A stretch of 64,000 nt of DNA, taken from NCBI GenBank assembly GCA_964393185.1, contig CAYMSO010000003.1, positions 62,001 to 126,000 of the forward strand. The letters are read 5' to 3'. This document shows positions 16,168 to 23,990 of the stretch, in pieces (the stretch's first letter is position 1; every line of letters begins with the position of its first letter). The notes under the pieces were generated by a model, which worked only from the letters and a program-made list of their open reading frames with translations, ran no database searches and had not been told where the DNA came from. The translations under genes were made by a program, and so were the position numbers. The stretch is from CAYMSO01 sp964393185. GTDB lineage: Bacteria > Patescibacteriota > Dojkabacteria > J137.

Positions 16168-16665
16168 ATGACAGAAGTCAAAGCAATTGCAAAAAATATA
16201 AGAGTATCACCAAAAAAGGCAAGAATTCCTGTAGATGCAGTTAAAGGAATGTTTGTTGACGATGCGCTAGCAGTACTTAAATATATGGAAAAAAAGGTTG
16301 CTGGAGATGTTTATAAAGTAGTAAACAGTGCTAGAGCTAATGCTGTAAATAATAATGGGTTGACGTCAGGTAATCTATATATATACTCACTGACTGTAAA
16401 TGAAGGAAGAAAGATGAAGAGATTTAAACCAGCAGCAAGAGGTAGTGTTAGACCAATTTTAAGAAGATCCTCTCATATTCAAGTGGTTTTGAGAGATATA
16501 ACAGATGTTGAGAACAAAAAAGAAGAGATTAAAGAAGTTAAAAAAGATACTAAAGCAACAGAAACAAAAAAAGAAAACAAGAAAGTTGCTAAGCCAAAGA
16601 AAACAGTAGCCAAAGTTTCTACTAAAAAGGTAACAAGTACAAAGAAAAAAGTAGCTAAAAAATAA
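16168..16665 (+). CDS. rplV: 50S ribosomal protein L22 with a lysine-rich tail
   Basis: L22 reaches into the exit tunnel. Residues 1-112 form the normal protein (KNIRVSPKKARIPVDAVKG, the loop ending RRSSHIQVVLRD). After that a low-complexity tail of about 50 residues consists mostly of Lys with Glu, Thr, Ala and Val, ending in KKKVAKK. Such a tail is an addition to the family and might contact rRNA or the membrane-facing surface. A 64-nt gap with a promoter follows before rpsC. Confidence 0.96.
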   Translation: MTEVKAIAKNIRVSPKKARIPVDAVKGMFVDDALAVLKYMEKKVAGDVYKVVNSARANAVNNNGLTSGNLYIYSLTVNEGRKMKRFKPAARGSVRPILRRSSHIQVVLRDITDVENKKEEIKEVKKDTKATETKKENKKVAKPKKTVAKVSTKKVTSTKKKVAKK

Positions 16666-16693
16666 ATATAGATTAGATAAATTTAGTTTTTTT

Positions 16694-16702
16694 TGATAAA
16701 AT
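16694..16702 (+). promoter_or_regulatory. Internal promoter before rpsC
   Basis: TG-A-TAAAAT lies in the unusually long rplV-rpsC gap, 27 nt before the rpsC ATG. It would boost transcription of the second half of the ribosomal operon. Confidence 0.45.
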
Positions 16703-16729
16703 TATACGCTTTTTAAATTAATAAATTTT

Positions 16730-17386
16730 ATGGCAAGAGGTGCACACAAGGTACATCCTACAGGATTTAGACTCGGAGTTAACAAGGGTTGGAAAGCTAG
16801 ATGGTATGCGCCTAAAGGTAAGTATGCTGATCAGTTTTTACAAGATACAGAAATTAGAAAAATTATTGAAACTGATTTAAAAACAGCAGGAGTCGCATCA
16901 ATAATAATAAAAAGAACAATGAGTAAAATCATTGTAGAAATAAATGTTGCAAGGCCAGGAGTAGTTATAGGCAAGGGCGGAGCAGCAATTACAAAATTAA
17001 AAGAAAAATTAGAAAAAGTTACAAAACAAGATGTTGAGCCAAAAATTTATGAGGTCAAGAATCCAGAGACAGTAGCTAAGCTAGTGGCCGAAAGTGTGGC
17101 AATGCAGTGCGAAAAAAGAGTATCACCAAAAATTGCGGCACAAAGAGCAACTCAAGCTGCTCAAGAATCTGGAAAAGTTCGAGGAATTACTATTTGGGTA
17201 GCTGGAAGGATAAATGGAGCTGAAATAGCAAGAGTCGAAAAAGCAAGTTGGGGCGATGTGCCAAGGCATACGTTAAGATACGACATTGATTATGCACAAG
17301 CAGAAGCCCAAGTTCCAAATACTGGAAAATTTGGAATAAAGGTTTGGATCAATAAAGGCGAGAAAATAGGATACTCAATAGATTAA
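16730..17386 (+). CDS. rpsC: 30S ribosomal protein S3
   Basis: S3 lies at the mRNA entry channel. The 218-residue protein has the N-terminal HKVHPTGFRLGVNKGWKARW block, the KH domain with VVIGKGGAAI, and the C-terminal GITIWVAGRINGAEIARVEK and VPNTGKFGIKVWI blocks. It is probably also served by its own upstream promoter. It lies 14 nt before rplP. Confidence 0.97.
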   Translation: MARGAHKVHPTGFRLGVNKGWKARWYAPKGKYADQFLQDTEIRKIIETDLKTAGVASIIIKRTMSKIIVEINVARPGVVIGKGGAAITKLKEKLEKVTKQDVEPKIYEVKNPETVAKLVAESVAMQCEKRVSPKIAAQRATQAAQESGKVRGITIWVAGRINGAEIARVEKASWGDVPRHTLRYDIDYAQAEAQVPNTGKFGIKVWINKGEKIGYSID

Positions 17387-17400
17387 GTTATCGAAAAATT

Positions 17401-17808
17401 ATGTTACAACCTAAAAAAAGAAAATATAAAAAAGAATTTAGAGGAAACATGAAAGGAACTTCTTTTCGTGGATCTAGAATTGCTTATGGTGACTTTGGTC
17501 TCCAGGTTCTCGAAAGAGGTTGGATAGACGGAAGACAGATTGAAGCAGCTAGAAAGGTTATTGTTAAACATACAAAAAGAAGAGGAAAGACGTGGTTGAA
17601 TATTTTTCCGCATAAACCAGTCACTAAAAAAAGTGATGAAGTAACTAGAGGTGCTGGTAAAGGTGAAGTAGATCACTATGTGGCAGTTGTAAAACCAGGA
17701 AGAGTTTTGATTGAATTGGGAGGTCTTGCAGACGATGTAGCAATTAACGCTTTAAAAATGGCTGCAAACAAATTACCATTAAAAACTAGAGTTATCACAA
17801 GAAAATAA
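17401..17808 (+). CDS. rplP: 50S ribosomal protein L16
   Basis: L16 organises the A-site region of the 50S subunit. The 135-residue protein shows LQPKKRKYKKEFRG, the arginine-rich middle (residues about 42-60) and the block around GKGEVDHYVAVVKPG. Its stop codon overlaps the rpmC start by one base (TAATG), implying coupled translation. Confidence 0.97.
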   Translation: MLQPKKRKYKKEFRGNMKGTSFRGSRIAYGDFGLQVLERGWIDGRQIEAARKVIVKHTKRRGKTWLNIFPHKPVTKKSDEVTRGAGKGEVDHYVAVVKPGRVLIELGGLADDVAINALKMAANKLPLKTRVITRK

Positions 17809-17999
17809 TGGCAGAAAAAAAGACAACAGAAAAAAAAGAAAAGGCAATTAAATTTGCAGATATGGATCTAAAAGATCTAAAAATTGAATTACAAAAAGTA
17901 TATTTAAATGTCAAAACAGGAGAAGAGAAAAATACTACAAAAGTAAGACAAATTAAAAAGGAAATCGCTAGAAAACTAACAGCATTAAATCATAAATAA
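17808..17999 (+). CDS. rpmC: 50S ribosomal protein L29
   Basis: L29 lies at the tunnel exit next to L23. The 63-residue two-helix protein has an N-terminal Lys/Glu-rich extension, then MDLKDLKIELQKVY and a C-terminal helix ending IKKEIARKLTAL. It overlaps rplP by one base and is 9 nt from rpsQ, which is the usual gene order. Confidence 0.94.
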   Translation: MAEKKTTEKKEKAIKFADMDLKDLKIELQKVYLNVKTGEEKNTTKVRQIKKEIARKLTALNHK

Positions 18000-18008
18000 A
18001 TTAATAAT

Positions 18009-18263
18009 ATGCAAGACAAAATAGCAAAAAGAAAAAAGATTGTAGGAACAGTAATAAAAATAAGTGGTAAAAATACAGTAAAAGTTTCTATGGTTGAAAA
18101 ATATTCGCATAATCAATATGAAAAAGTATTAAAAACAACCAAGACATTTATAGCTCATGTCAATGATGATATGGAGGTAAAAGTTGGAGATGTAGTAGTA
18201 ATAGAAGCTAGCAAACCAATTTCTAAAACAAAAAATTGGGTGGTAATAAAAAAAGAAAAATAA
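18009..18263 (+). CDS. rpsQ: 30S ribosomal protein S17
   Basis: S17 is an early 16S rRNA-binding OB-fold protein. The 84-residue protein has RKKIVGTVIKISGKNTVKVS, a KTFIAHVNDDMEVKVGDVV block and a C-terminal SKTKNWVVI, consistent with the family. It stands in the standard rpmC-rpsQ-rplN order. Confidence 0.95.
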   Translation: MQDKIAKRKKIVGTVIKISGKNTVKVSMVEKYSHNQYEKVLKTTKTFIAHVNDDMEVKVGDVVVIEASKPISKTKNWVVIKKEK

Positions 18264-18284
18264 TTAGAAATTAAAGATAGAAGT

Positions 18285-18668
18285 ATGTTACAGAAAATGT
18301 CAAAAGTAAAGGTAGCTGATAATAGCGGTATCAAAGAGGTACTAATAATTCAGGTACTAGGTTCTAAGAAAGGAAGATCTTATCAAAAGTCAGGAACAGT
18401 AGGAGATATTGTGAGCTGTTCTGCCAAAAAAGTCATTCCAAATGGTACATACAAAAAAGGAGATGTTGTTCACGGAGTAATTGTTAGAGTAAATAAAGAA
18501 TTTAAACGAAAAGATGGATCATACATTAGATTTGATGAGAATGCAGTAGCTATTATTAACAAAGAAACTGGAGAACCAAAAGGTACTAGAATATTTGGAC
18601 CGGTGGCAAGAGAACTAAAAGACAAAAAATTTAATAAATTAATATCTTTAGCACCTGAAGTGCTTTAA
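18285..18668 (+). CDS. rplN: 50S ribosomal protein L14
   Basis: L14 forms part of the intersubunit bridge with L19. The 127-residue protein has MLQKMSKVKVADNSGIKEV, the VHGVIVRVNKEFKRKDGSYI block and the C-terminal GTRIFGPVARELKDKKFNKL signature, all standard. It lies between rpsQ (21 nt) and rplX (18 nt). Confidence 0.97.
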   Translation: MLQKMSKVKVADNSGIKEVLIIQVLGSKKGRSYQKSGTVGDIVSCSAKKVIPNGTYKKGDVVHGVIVRVNKEFKRKDGSYIRFDENAVAIINKETGEPKGTRIFGPVARELKDKKFNKLISLAPEVL

Positions 18669-18686
18669 TACAATAAGTTAAACGAT

Positions 18687-19022
18687 ATGAGAAAAATAAG
18701 AACAGGAGACAAAGTTAGAGTGATAAGTGGAAAAGACGCAGGCAAAGAAGGCAAAGTACAAAGAGTTATAGAAAAACAGCTTAAGAATGGTACTACAAAA
18801 GTAACAGTAGTAGTGGAAAGTGTAAATATGGTTAAGAGAGCTATGAAGGCAAACCCTCAATTGGGAATTCCAGGAGGCATTCAAGAATACGAAAAGCCAA
18901 TAGATATTTCGAACATTATGTACTTAGAGGAAGGTAAGCCTGTTCGAGTTGGATTCCAAATAGACGAAAAAACAGGTAAAAAATATAGAGTATCGAAAAA
19001 AACAGGAAAAAGACTAGATTAA
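18687..19022 (+). CDS. rplX: 50S ribosomal protein L24
   Basis: L24 initiates 50S assembly near the tunnel exit. The 111-residue protein starts with the KOW motif (RTGDKVRVISGKDAGKEGKV) and keeps the GGIQEYEKPIDISNIM block. The C-terminus is rich in Lys and Gly. It is followed by rplE after 19 nt. Confidence 0.96.
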   Translation: MRKIRTGDKVRVISGKDAGKEGKVQRVIEKQLKNGTTKVTVVVESVNMVKRAMKANPQLGIPGGIQEYEKPIDISNIMYLEEGKPVRVGFQIDEKTGKKYRVSKKTGKRLD

Positions 19023-19041
19023 AAATTTTTATATTAAGATA

Positions 19042-19599
19042 ATGACAGAGTTACAAAAAAAATATATTGATAAGATAAAAGGAGAGCTGAAACAAAAGTT
19101 CGAAATCAAGAATGATATGGCTGTTCCAACTTTAGAGAAAATTGTTGTAAATGCAGGTATTGGAAAAGAATACTCGAGCAATACACAAGTTGTTGACGAA
19201 ATGAAAGCTGCAATAGCAGAGATAACAGGACAGATGCCTGTTGTTACTAAGTCAAAGGTAGCAATTTCAAATTTCAAATTAAGAGAAGGAACTCCTAATG
19301 GTCTTAAAGTAACATTAAGAGGCGATAGAATGTGGGACTTTTTTTACAAACTTGTTAACATAGCAATGCCTAGAATTAAGGACTTTAGAGGAGTTACAAG
19401 AAAAGCTTTTGATAAAAGAGGTAATTATACCTTAGGAATTAAGGAACACACAATCTTTCCTGAGATTGATACCTCAACCCTAGTCAGAATCAGATCTTTA
19501 CAGGTTGTAATTAATACAACTGCAGGTAATGATGAGAGCGCATTAGCTTTGTTAGAATTATTAGGATTTCCTTTCCAGAAGGAAAGAAAAAAGAATTAA
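19042..19599 (+). CDS. rplE: 50S ribosomal protein L5
   Basis: L5 binds 5S rRNA and contacts the P-site tRNA. The 185-residue protein has VPTLEKIVVNAGIGKEY, TKSKVAISNFKLREG, the DFRGVTRKAFDKRGNYTLGI block and LLELLGFPFQK at the end. It is complete and ordinary. A 59-nt gap precedes rpsN. Confidence 0.97.
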   Translation: MTELQKKYIDKIKGELKQKFEIKNDMAVPTLEKIVVNAGIGKEYSSNTQVVDEMKAAIAEITGQMPVVTKSKVAISNFKLREGTPNGLKVTLRGDRMWDFFYKLVNIAMPRIKDFRGVTRKAFDKRGNYTLGIKEHTIFPEIDTSTLVRIRSLQVVINTTAGNDESALALLELLGFPFQKERKKN

Positions 19600-19658
19600 A
19601 TTATTGATAAAAACGGAAAGTCAGAATATAATTACTAGTTTAGAAAAACAATATTTTT

Positions 19659-19928
19659 ATGGCAAGTAAGGCAGCGATATCAAAAAATAGAAGAAGACAG
19701 AAATTGGTTAATAAGTACATGGAAAAACGAGAGAAGTTAATTGCAGAAGGTGATTACGAAAAACTTAGAAAGATACCAAGAAATGCGGCTCCAGGAAGAC
19801 TTAGAAACAGATGTGAGTTTACTGGAAGACCAAGAGGATATGTGGGGAAATTTAAATTAAGTAGAATTGCATTTAGAGAAGAAGCTCTAAAGGGAAATTT
19901 GCCAGGAGTTAAGAAAATTAGCTGGTAG
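19659..19928 (+). CDS. rpsN: 30S ribosomal protein S14, zinc-free type
   Basis: S14 assembles in the 30S head. The 89-residue protein is the long form without zinc ligands: it has RNRCEFTGRPRGYVGKFKLS with only one Cys, where the short zinc form has two CxxC pairs. The C-terminal REEALKGNLPGVKKISW is typical. It lies between rplE and rpsH, the normal order. Confidence 0.95.
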   Translation: MASKAAISKNRRRQKLVNKYMEKREKLIAEGDYEKLRKIPRNAAPGRLRNRCEFTGRPRGYVGKFKLSRIAFREEALKGNLPGVKKISW

Positions 19929-19958
19929 AATATATTATTTTAGGTTAAGTGTTAAGCA

Positions 19959-20351
19959 ATGGTAAACGATCCAATTGCAGATTATCTAACAAGAATACGA
20001 AATGCTCAACAAAGGCTTAAAGAAGCAATTGAAGTTCCTTCTACCAATATTCTAGTAGAAATTTCTAAGATTCTTAAAGAAGAAGGCTTTATCGAAGATT
20101 ATGAAATGGTTGAAGATGATTCTCGTACTAGATTAGTAGTCAAACTAAAATATGTGAACAATGTTCCAGCTATTAGAGAGCTTGTTAGAGTATCTAAGCC
20201 AGGAGTAAGGAAATATAGAGGTTATAAAGAAATAAAACCAATTATGAACGGATTAGGCGTGTCGATTTTTTCTACACCAAAAGGCGTGGTAAGTGGAACA
20301 TCCGCTGTAAAATCCAAAGTTGGAGGAGAGTTTTTATGTTATGTATATTAA
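19959..20351 (+). CDS. rpsH: 30S ribosomal protein S8
   Basis: S8 binds the central domain of 16S rRNA. The 130-residue protein has DPIADYLTRIRNAQ, the RVSKPGVRKYRG block and GLGVSIFSTPKGVVSG; the usual end (GGEVLCYVW) is GGEFLCYVY. It lies 3 nt before rplF. Confidence 0.97.
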   Translation: MVNDPIADYLTRIRNAQQRLKEAIEVPSTNILVEISKILKEEGFIEDYEMVEDDSRTRLVVKLKYVNNVPAIRELVRVSKPGVRKYRGYKEIKPIMNGLGVSIFSTPKGVVSGTSAVKSKVGGEFLCYVY

Positions 20352-20354
20352 AAG

Positions 20355-20906
20355 GTGAGCAGGATAGGACTTAAAGAAATACAAATTCCACAGGGTGTAT
20401 CTGTAGAAATAAAAGATGGAGGTAACTTTGACTATAAGCAAGTAGTTGTTACTGGTCCAAAAGGGACTTTAATGGAATCCATAAGAAGAGGAGTCGATTT
20501 CGAAATAGCAGACAATGTGCTAAAAGTTAAAAGAGAGTCAGAGACGAAACAAAATAAATCATACCATGGTTTGTATAGATCACTTATCTCAAACATGATC
20601 ACAGGAGTAGTAAATGGGTTTTCGAAATCTCTCGAAATAGTTGGAATAGGTTATAGGGCTGAGCAACAAGGCAACAAAACTATCTTTTCTTTAGGACTAT
20701 CTCACAAAGTTGAGATTGTTCCGCCAGAAGGAATTGTTATAGAAGTTGAAGATCAAACTAAAGTAAAAATAAGTGGAATTGATAAGCAGAAAGTCGGAGA
20801 GATTGCAACAAAAATTAGAGCATTCCGATCTCCTGAACCATACAAAGGAAAGGGAATCAGATACGCAGGCGAGCAAGTTAGAAGAAAATCATCAAAAAGT
20901 AACTAA
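20355..20906 (+). CDS. rplF: 50S ribosomal protein L6 (GTG start)
   Basis: L6 lies near the factor-binding site used by EF-Tu and EF-G. The 183-residue protein begins with GTG, encoding MSRIGLKEIQIPQGV, the family's normal start, and this decides the codon choice. The middle VEIVGIGYRAEQQGN and the C-terminal IRAFRSPEPYKGKGIRYAGE block are standard. It lies 3 nt after rpsH. Confidence 0.96.
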   Translation: MSRIGLKEIQIPQGVSVEIKDGGNFDYKQVVVTGPKGTLMESIRRGVDFEIADNVLKVKRESETKQNKSYHGLYRSLISNMITGVVNGFSKSLEIVGIGYRAEQQGNKTIFSLGLSHKVEIVPPEGIVIEVEDQTKVKISGIDKQKVGEIATKIRAFRSPEPYKGKGIRYAGEQVRRKSSKSN

Positions 20907-20914
20907 GAAATATT

Positions 20915-21262
20915 ATGGCAAAAGTAAATAAAATACAAAGAAGACTAAGAAGAAAAATAGGAGTAAGAAAAAAAATAGAAGGTACTCCCGAGAGACCAAG
21001 AATTTGTGTATTTAGAAGTAATAAGCACATCTATGCACAGATTATAGATGATGTTAATCAAAAAACATTAGCTTCGCATAGTGATTCGGGCGAAGGTAAG
21101 GCTAACAAAACTGAAAAAGCAAAGCAAGTAGGACTTGAACTTGGTAAAAAAGCCGTGGCAAATAAAATACAATTTGTTGTCTTTGATAGATCAGGTTATA
21201 AGTACCACGGAAGGATCAAAGCACTTGCAGATGGATTAAGAGAAGCTGGAGTTAATTTTTAA
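20915..21262 (+). CDS. rplR: 50S ribosomal protein L18
   Basis: L18 carries 5S rRNA to the 50S subunit. The 115-residue protein has the basic N-terminus (RRLRRKIGVRKK), GTPERPRICVFRSNKHIYAQ and the C-terminal FDRSGYKYHGRIKALADGLR. It lies between rplF (8 nt) and rpsE (16 nt). Confidence 0.97.
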   Translation: MAKVNKIQRRLRRKIGVRKKIEGTPERPRICVFRSNKHIYAQIIDDVNQKTLASHSDSGEGKANKTEKAKQVGLELGKKAVANKIQFVVFDRSGYKYHGRIKALADGLREAGVNF

Positions 21263-21278
21263 TTAATCATATATTAAT

Positions 21279-21869
21279 ATGTCTGAACCTAAGACAGTAG
21301 AAACAAAAGAAGTAAAAACACAAGAGAAAGCGGTTGTGAAACCTGAAGGTAAAGAAGGAAATAGAGGTTTTAAAAGAAACACTAAAAAATTAAGACCTAG
21401 AAAAGCTAAAGAAGGTAGTCATAGAGGATCTGAAGATAATTTTGACCATAAGATTATAAATATAAGAAGAGTTTCCAGAATGTACAAAGGAGGTAGAAGA
21501 ATGAGATTAAGCGTATTTGTTGCTGTAGGGGATAGAAACGGTTTGGTAGGAGTTGCAGTAGGAAAGGGCGCAGATGTTAGAAGTGCTCAACAAAAAGCAA
21601 TTTTAAAGGCTAAAAAGCATTTAATTAAGGTAAATCTAAAAGGAAATACAATTCCACACATGATTGATTATAAGTATGGAGCAGCCAAAGTAGTCCTAAA
21701 GCCTGCGGCTCCTGGAACAGGTATTATTGCAGGATCTTCGGTGCGTATTGTCGCTGAACTAGCCGGAATTAAGGATGTTTTAGGAAAAATTTTAGGAACA
21801 AATAACAGCATTAATAATGCTTATGCAGCAGTTAATGCACTAAATTCATTAAGATCAACAAGAATTTAA
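21279..21869 (+). CDS. rpsE: 30S ribosomal protein S5
   Basis: S5 acts at the decoding centre and mRNA entry site. The 196-residue protein has a charged N-terminal extension (about 1-55, rich in Lys, Glu and Arg), then the S5 domain (RRVSRMYKGGRRMRLSVFVAVGD) and the C-terminal domain with KPAAPGTGIIAGSSVR and NSINNAYAAVNALNSL. The next gene is rplO, not rpmD, so L30 is missing from its usual place. Confidence 0.96.
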   Translation: MSEPKTVETKEVKTQEKAVVKPEGKEGNRGFKRNTKKLRPRKAKEGSHRGSEDNFDHKIINIRRVSRMYKGGRRMRLSVFVAVGDRNGLVGVAVGKGADVRSAQQKAILKAKKHLIKVNLKGNTIPHMIDYKYGAAKVVLKPAAPGTGIIAGSSVRIVAELAGIKDVLGKILGTNNSINNAYAAVNALNSLRSTRI

Positions 21870-21879
21870 TAGAAGACTT

Positions 21880-22350
21880 ATGTTAAACACATTACCATCA
21901 CCAAAAACAACTAGAAAAAGTAAAATTGTAGGCAGAGGTATTTCTTCCGGTAAAGGGGGGCATACTACAGGTAGAGGCACAAAGGGTCAGAAATCGCGAA
22001 GTGGCTATAGAGCTCCTGGACCAAATTTTGAAGGAGGTCAAAGCCCTTTAGCAAAAAGAATACCTAAACTTAAAGGTGGTTCTTCATCTAGAGGTAGAGG
22101 TTTTATTACTTCAAAATTAGTAAAAACTCCAGTCCAACTTAGCATTCTGGCTGACAAAATCAAAGATGGCGCAAAAGTAACACTAGATACTTTGGCAGAT
22201 TTAAAATTAATCAACTTTAGATCTAATAAAAATTTAGAGATCAAAGTGGTGTTCGATAAAGAAATCAGCAAGAAAATAAATCTTGAAGGAATTAAGGCAT
22301 CTAAGACTGCCGAAGAAGCTATAAAAAAAGCTGGAGGTAGTGTAAACTAA
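21880..22350 (+). CDS. rplO: 50S ribosomal protein L15
   Basis: L15 is a late-assembling 50S protein. The 156-residue protein has the glycine-rich N-terminus with RGISSGKGGHTTGRGTKGQK and FEGGQSPLAKRIPKLKG, and the C-terminal VKASKTAEEAI-like block. It follows rpsE directly, with no rpmD between them, and is 4 nt before secY. Confidence 0.96.
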   Translation: MLNTLPSPKTTRKSKIVGRGISSGKGGHTTGRGTKGQKSRSGYRAPGPNFEGGQSPLAKRIPKLKGGSSSRGRGFITSKLVKTPVQLSILADKIKDGAKVTLDTLADLKLINFRSNKNLEIKVVFDKEISKKINLEGIKASKTAEEAIKKAGGSVN

Positions 22351-22354
22351 AAGC

Positions 22355-23929
22355 ATGAAACTATTCAGCAAATCTAACGAATACGATAAATTTAATAAAA
22401 GGCTAATCGTTAAGCAGTCACAATCCTCAAAACCGTTTTTAAGGATTTTTACTTCACTTGCTTTTATTTTCGACAACCCTGTAGGTAGAGTAATAAAGCA
22501 TATTTTTACTAACAAAACTCTGTTTTCAAAAGTATCATTTACTGTCTTAATAATTATTTTATTTAGAGGGTTAGCAGCTATTCCACTACCTGGAGTAGAT
22601 ATGGGAGTATACAAGGAGTTCTTTGGAGAATCCAGTGCTTCCGAAACTAGTTTACTATTCTCCATTTTCACAGGTGGACAGGTAGATACTCCAAGTATTG
22701 TAGGGTTAGGCATTGCATCTTATATTAATGCTTCTATCATCTTTCAGCTTCTTACACCAGTAATTCCTAAATTAACTGAGTTGCAAAATGAAGGAGAAAG
22801 AGGAAGACAAATCATTAATCAATATACACGTTATGTAACTTTAATATTATCTATAGTTTACTCGGTTGCATTCATCTTATTAGTATCAAGAAGGGACTTG
22901 AATAGCACTAGTACTACAGAACAAAGTGCTAATCCTATCTACTTAATACCTAGAGCTTTAGGGTCGAATTGGCCATCAATAGAAAAAATAATTTTTATGT
23001 CGATAGTATTGGCTGCAGGATCAATACTGGTTATGTGGTTATCCGAACTAATTACAGAAAAAGGAATCGGTAATGGATCCTCAATAATAATAGCAACTGG
23101 AATCCTTGCATCTTTACCGGCTTTAATAAAAAATGATTTTAGCTCAATCGATTTTGGAGATATATTTACCAAAGTCCTAGATGGTAGTTTTAATGTTCTA
23201 ACATCCCCTAACATTATTTCTTTAACAGCGGTTATTCTTGGGGCGATTTTAGTTGTAGTTTCTATTGTATTTATTACTGAATCAGTTAGAAAATTGAATG
23301 TTCAGTACGCAAGAAGAGTGCGTGCAGATGGACCTACGCAAGCTTCACATCTGCCATTAAAATTAACTATGACTGGAGTCATGCCAATGATTTTTGCATC
23401 ATCACTTCTTACTATGCCTCAAATTTTAATTCCTATATTGGAATCTGCATTTAAAGGATCTGAGGCAGCAGCCAGAGTGGTGGCATTTCTAGAAAATAGC
23501 TTTTTGTTATCAACCCAAGACAATATTGTTAACTTAAATGACTTTGTATATGTTCTTGTAGATTTTGTTTTGATCATACTTTTTGGAGTGTTCTATGCAT
23601 TCATAGTAATGAAGCCAAACGAAACTGCAGAAAACTTGCAGAAACAAGGAGGATTTATACCAGGAATTAGGCCAGGTAAACAGACAGAGAACTACATTTC
23701 TAACGTGCTGATAAGAATCTCTTTTGCAGGCTCGATTTTCTTGGCACTAGTAGCTTTGATACCTTTAGTTTCTAGAAATATAATTTTAGATTCGGCAGGA
23801 ATAAACTTATTTATTCTATCTGGTATTGCCGGAACAAGTATTTTGATTATGGTAAGTGTTATTATAGATACAGTAAGACAATATCAATCATTGGTAGCAA
23901 CTAAAAATTACGAAAAATATGTTAGGTAA
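22355..23929 (+). CDS. secY: Protein translocase subunit SecY
   Basis: SecY forms the protein-conducting channel in the membrane. At 524 residues it is about 90 longer than usual, because of a basic cytosolic N-terminal extension of about 60 residues and longer loops. Ten hydrophobic helices are recognisable. Family blocks include RGLAAIPLPGVD, TELQNEGERGRQIINQYTRY, WLSELITEKGIGNGSS, the cytosolic loop YARRVRADGPTQASHLPLK, and KQGGFIPGIRPGKQT, whose basic residues contact SecA or the ribosome. Map follows, but adk, often found between them, is absent. Confidence 0.97.
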   Translation: MKLFSKSNEYDKFNKRLIVKQSQSSKPFLRIFTSLAFIFDNPVGRVIKHIFTNKTLFSKVSFTVLIIILFRGLAAIPLPGVDMGVYKEFFGESSASETSLLFSIFTGGQVDTPSIVGLGIASYINASIIFQLLTPVIPKLTELQNEGERGRQIINQYTRYVTLILSIVYSVAFILLVSRRDLNSTSTTEQSANPIYLIPRALGSNWPSIEKIIFMSIVLAAGSILVMWLSELITEKGIGNGSSIIIATGILASLPALIKNDFSSIDFGDIFTKVLDGSFNVLTSPNIISLTAVILGAILVVVSIVFITESVRKLNVQYARRVRADGPTQASHLPLKLTMTGVMPMIFASSLLTMPQILIPILESAFKGSEAAARVVAFLENSFLLSTQDNIVNLNDFVYVLVDFVLIILFGVFYAFIVMKPNETAENLQKQGGFIPGIRPGKQTENYISNVLIRISFAGSIFLALVALIPLVSRNIILDSAGINLFILSGIAGTSILIMVSVIIDTVRQYQSLVATKNYEKYVR

Positions 23930-23949
23930 AAAGATTTAAGATTTACTGC

Positions 23950-23980
23950 AGGGGAATCCCGACTTTGTCGGGATTCCCCT
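23950..23980. terminator. Perfect 14-bp GC-rich hairpin between secY and map
   Basis: AGGGGAATCCCGAC and its exact complement flank TTT. There is no T tract afterwards, and the map ATG follows only 10 nt later, so it may act as a weak terminator, processing site or translation-shielding hairpin and not as a full stop. Confidence 0.55.
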
Positions 23981-23990
23981 AATAATATTT

